Made by a program: the position numbers and the translations under genes
Notes under the pieces: generated by a model
What the model was told of the DNA's origin: nothing
The model's database searches: none
The model's input: the letters and a program-made list of their open reading frames with translations, nothing else
Part shown: piece by piece, positions 6,452 through 8,512 of the stretch
How positions within the stretch are numbered: position 1 is the stretch's first letter
How the letters are laid out: each line of letters begins with the position of its first letter
DNA from: Candidatus Sulfotelmatobacter sp.
GTDB lineage: Bacteria; Acidobacteriota; Terriglobia; Terriglobales; Acidobacteriaceae
Length of the DNA stretch: 8,512 nt
Direction of reading: 5' to 3'
Assembly: GCA_030045935.1 (NCBI GenBank)
Contig: JASIEN010000126.1
Coordinates: forward strand, 1-8,512

Positions 6452-7657
6452 TTATGGTCCGGCATCCCCCGCCGGCATACTTAAGCTCCACGGCGTCAGG
6501 ATCCCGGCGGCACTCGCGCTGGGAGCAGCTCGTAATATCGGCTCCACCCCTGTAAGCAGAGTCACTACGCTGCCAGTTCCCGCCGCCCCTTCGGTTGCGA
6601 GAACCACCACCGCATCTCCTTTATGCAAGTCGCTCAGCGACTGTGGCGGCAATCGGTTCAGCATCTGCTGCAAATCCGGGGCGCCACCGCCCGGGCGTCT
6701 GAAACCGCCGTTTTCTCCTTGTGGGCCCGTTGCCGCCGGCGGCGGGGGTTGGCCGCCGCCAGATGCATTGCCAGACCCCGGCAACCCCGCTCCGGCCGCG
6801 CTCTTCAAGCGCATTGCAATCCGTTGCGCCATCTCGGGCGGAAGCTGGTGAAGCTGGGAATCCGGCGTAACCTTCATCGTGACCGCCTTTTTTGACAACA
6901 AATCCTGAACGGTAACCGTCGAGGAACTTGCGTCCGCGGAGCTCACGGTTCCTGCGATGTTGCGGAATGTACCCGAGACGATTTCTTCTGCGTTGAAGTC
7001 ATTTCCATCGGCACTGCGATCGCCACGCGCCCGTACCTGATCGCCGGGATGAATCTCCGCAAGCGTGCTGGGCTTGGCGTCATCAAATTTAACGGAATCC
7101 GGAGCATACCGGCGAATGATGGTATTTGCAGCCGCGTGGATGACCACATCTTTCTTAGCACCGAGGCCACCCGCTGAAATGGTCACGGTTCCAGCCGATG
7201 CATCGACCGTACTAACGATTCCCCCGATGCCGCGCTTCTGCCAGTCTTCAAGCTCCTGCTGATGCCTGGCTTCGACGTCGGAGCGTTTCATCACTACGAT
7301 TGCAGAAGCAAGAATTGAGCCGTCATTTGCGACCTTGCCCGCCACCAGGACCCGGTCGCCCACCTGAAGGTCCTGCAACTGGATCGGCGTAGCATTCTTG
7401 AGGTCCTTCGCACCGGGATCGGTGCGAAGAACGCGTGCATTCGGTTGGACGGAGACGCTCACATTCGCACCGGAATCGGGCGCGAGCATGATAGTGCTGC
7501 CATTGATTGATTTGATCGCTCCGATGCGGCGAGTGATGGAACCGGGAGCCTCCGACTGCGGGGCAGCCTGCAAAGCGGCGCAGGACACGATGCAACCGAT
7601 CATCGCCAGGATCACGAAAACCAAATTGCCTGTAAATCGCCGTGCTGCGCTCGGCAT
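6452..7657 (-). CDS. Secreted DUF5666-like repeat protein
   Basis: The protein is 401 residues from the ATG at 7657 (MPSAARRF), where an export signal begins: a hydrophobic core NLVFVILAMIGCIVSC, then AALQAAP. IVSC fits a lipobox and LQA-AP fits signal peptidase I, so a lipoprotein is possible but not certain. Three beta-rich repeats follow, each built as G-x-I/V...V/I-x-V...L-x-x-G-D-x-V: about 43-125 (GAIKSINGSTI...LQVGDRVLVAG), 143-233 (GGIVSTVDASAGTV...IHPGDQVRARG) and 234-372 (AGTVSSADASSSTV...LHKGDAVVVLA). This pattern resembles DUF5666, whose role is unknown. The third repeat is split by a Gly/Pro-rich insert. An ATG at 7699 is an alternative start but would put 14 residues before the signal. 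The 140-base gap to the EgtD stop shows no convincing promoter. The next gene is the receptor, 82 bases on, suggesting a joint envelope role. Confidence 0.82.
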   Translation of the reverse strand: MPSAARRFTGNLVFVILAMIGCIVSCAALQAAPQSEAPGSITRRIGAIKSINGSTIMLAPDSGANVSVSVQPNARVLRTDPGAKDLKNATPIQLQDLQVGDRVLVAGKVANDGSILASAIVVMKRSDVEARHQQELEDWQKRGIGGIVSTVDASAGTVTISAGGLGAKKDVVIHAAANTIIRRYAPDSVKFDDAKPSTLAEIHPGDQVRARGDRSADGNDFNAEEIVSGTFRNIAGTVSSADASSSTVTVQDLLSKKAVTMKVTPDSQLHQLPPEMAQRIAMRLKSAAGAGLPGSGNASGGGQPPPPAATGPQGENGGFRRPGGGAPDLQQMLNRLPPQSLSDLHKGDAVVVLATEGAAGTGSVVTLLTGVEPILRAAPSASAAGILTPWSLSMPAGDAGP

Positions 7658-7797
7658 ATCTTCCCGGGCTTTCAAGTGAGACACATATCTAATGTACATT
7701 GCCCCAGATGCGAAAGCCGTGGTTTTACAAAGTTTTACTTCTTACACAAAACAAGAAGGGAAAACACAGCAGCGAACAGACGCCTATAGGGCAGACT

Positions 7798-8512
7798 TTA
7801 TTCCGCGATCAGCAGGTTTTCGGCGAAGGGCCACTCCCGATCGATCCACTGCGCTTCACAGCGGAAGCCCGCGCTGTGCGCCATGACAAAGATTTCTTCC
7901 AGCGAATATTTGTGGCTGCTCTCGGTCCAGATGGTTTCGCCTTCTTCAAACTTGACCGAAAGTTCGGCCGCCGGAATATTTGCCGTCTGGCGGCATGTGG
8001 AGCGCAGATGCATTTCTACGCTGCGGTCGACGTGATTAATGCGCGCCTCGTGCTTGAATTGGGCCAAATCAAAGTCACCATCGAGTTGGTGATTGATGCG
8101 GGCGAGAAGATTCAGGTTGAAAGCGGCAGTGACGCCAAGTTCGTCATCGTACGCGGCGAGCAGTTGCACCCCTGGCTTTTCCAGATCGGTGCCGAGGAGC
8201 AGAGAATCTCCCGGCTGTAAAATCCTGCGAACTTCCGTGAGAAACTGAATGCCCGCCGGACGATCAAAGTTGCCGATGGTACTGCCGAGAAACAGCACCA
8301 GAAGATGCTGCCCGTCCCTGCGCTGCGCGGCGACTTCCAGCAGACCGTCAAGATACTCACGCTCGAAGCCGAGAATGCTGATGGAATCGATGTCGCTGAG
8401 CTCGCGCTCACACATGACCAGCGCTGAACGGGAAATCTCGATGGGATAGTAGCGAGTGCGTTGGCGCCGGCATAGAGCTTCGAGAATGTGGCGGGTCTTG
8501 CGTCCGCTGCCG
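7798..8512 (-). CDS. egtD: L-histidine N(alpha)-methyltransferase EgtD, 5' truncated
   Basis: The frame is open to the window edge; 237 codons and a TAA stop are present, against roughly 320 residues for the family, so about 85 N-terminal residues are missing. The ATG at 8415 is internal. In fragment numbering the protein shows the SAM-binding motif GSGRKTRHILEAL (1-13), YYPIEISRSAL, GSTIGNF (Asn81), LLLGTDLEKP, AAYDDELGVTAAFN (Tyr121, a likely histidine-pocket residue), FKHEARIN, and IWTESSHKY (Glu197, Ser199) at the substrate pocket. EgtD uses three SAM to make hercynine (trimethylhistidine) from histidine, the first step of ergothioneine synthesis; it is cytosolic. EgtB, which adds the sulfur donor, is often adjacent and would be sought upstream, beyond base 8512. 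I see no clear terminator after the stop. The assignment is strong at family level; the specificity for histidine is inferred from the pocket motifs. Confidence 0.92.
   Translation of the reverse strand, partial: GSGRKTRHILEALCRRQRTRYYPIEISRSALVMCERELSDIDSISILGFEREYLDGLLEVAAQRRDGQHLLVLFLGSTIGNFDRPAGIQFLTEVRRILQPGDSLLLGTDLEKPGVQLLAAYDDELGVTAAFNLNLLARINHQLDGDFDLAQFKHEARINHVDRSVEMHLRSTCRQTANIPAAELSVKFEEGETIWTESSHKYSLEEIFVMAHSAGFRCEAQWIDREWPFAENLLIAE

Noticed and set aside
6370..6465. Upstream extension of the receptor frame to an ATG at 6463-6465
   Set aside because: It overlaps the preceding stop, lacks a signal-like N-terminus and would bury the real signal peptide; the ATG at 6369 has a good ribosome binding site.
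7779..7796. Interrupted palindrome GCCTATAGGGC flanked by CAGAC repeats after egtD, as a terminator or operator
   Set aside because: The loop is too small for a stable hairpin, symmetry is broken by an extra G, and no T tract follows.

Overview
The window looks like an ordinary chromosomal stretch from a GC-rich, Gram-negative-type bacterium, most likely an Acidobacteriota member (Terriglobia/'Koribacter'-like). The reasons are an Oar-type TonB-dependent receptor with an N-terminal carboxypeptidase-regulatory-like domain and an Asn/Gly-rich barrel, a neighbouring secreted protein with DUF5666-like repeats, and a zinc-ribbon/NTF2-like protein. This is inference from protein style; there is no rRNA or other marker to prove it.

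Layout. Positions 1-558 (+) hold the 3' part of a HAD-superfamily hydrolase that converges on everything else. All other genes are on the minus strand. Read in transcription order they are: an EgtD-type histidine N-methyltransferase (8512-7798, 5' end cut by the window); a secreted DUF5666-like repeat protein (7657-6452); a 990-residue TonB-dependent receptor (6369-3397); a Tat-exported metallophosphoesterase (3297-2416); a small secreted protein that is little more than a TonB C-terminal domain (2213-1773); and a zinc-ribbon protein with a histidine/tyrosine tract and a C-terminal SnoaL/NTF2-like domain (1704-667).

The minus-strand genes are separated by about 70-200 bases, so they may form several transcription units. 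The closest-knit pairs appear to be DUF5666-like protein/receptor (an 82-base gap holding a strong hairpin) and TonB-domain protein/zinc-ribbon protein (41- or 68-base gap, depending on the start). A reasonable reading is that the receptor, its DUF5666-like partner and perhaps the TonB-domain protein work in the envelope. The zinc-ribbon protein has no signal peptide and would be cytosolic. EgtD belongs to ergothioneine synthesis, and its EgtB partner, if present, would lie outside the window.

No tRNA, rRNA, CRISPR array, insertion sequence or integrase was found. I do not see a clearly new multi-gene system. The oddest items are the zinc-ribbon/His-tract/NTF2 fusion, the anchorless TonB domain, the Gly-rich inserts shared by the receptor and its DUF5666-like neighbour, and the hairpin between those two genes.
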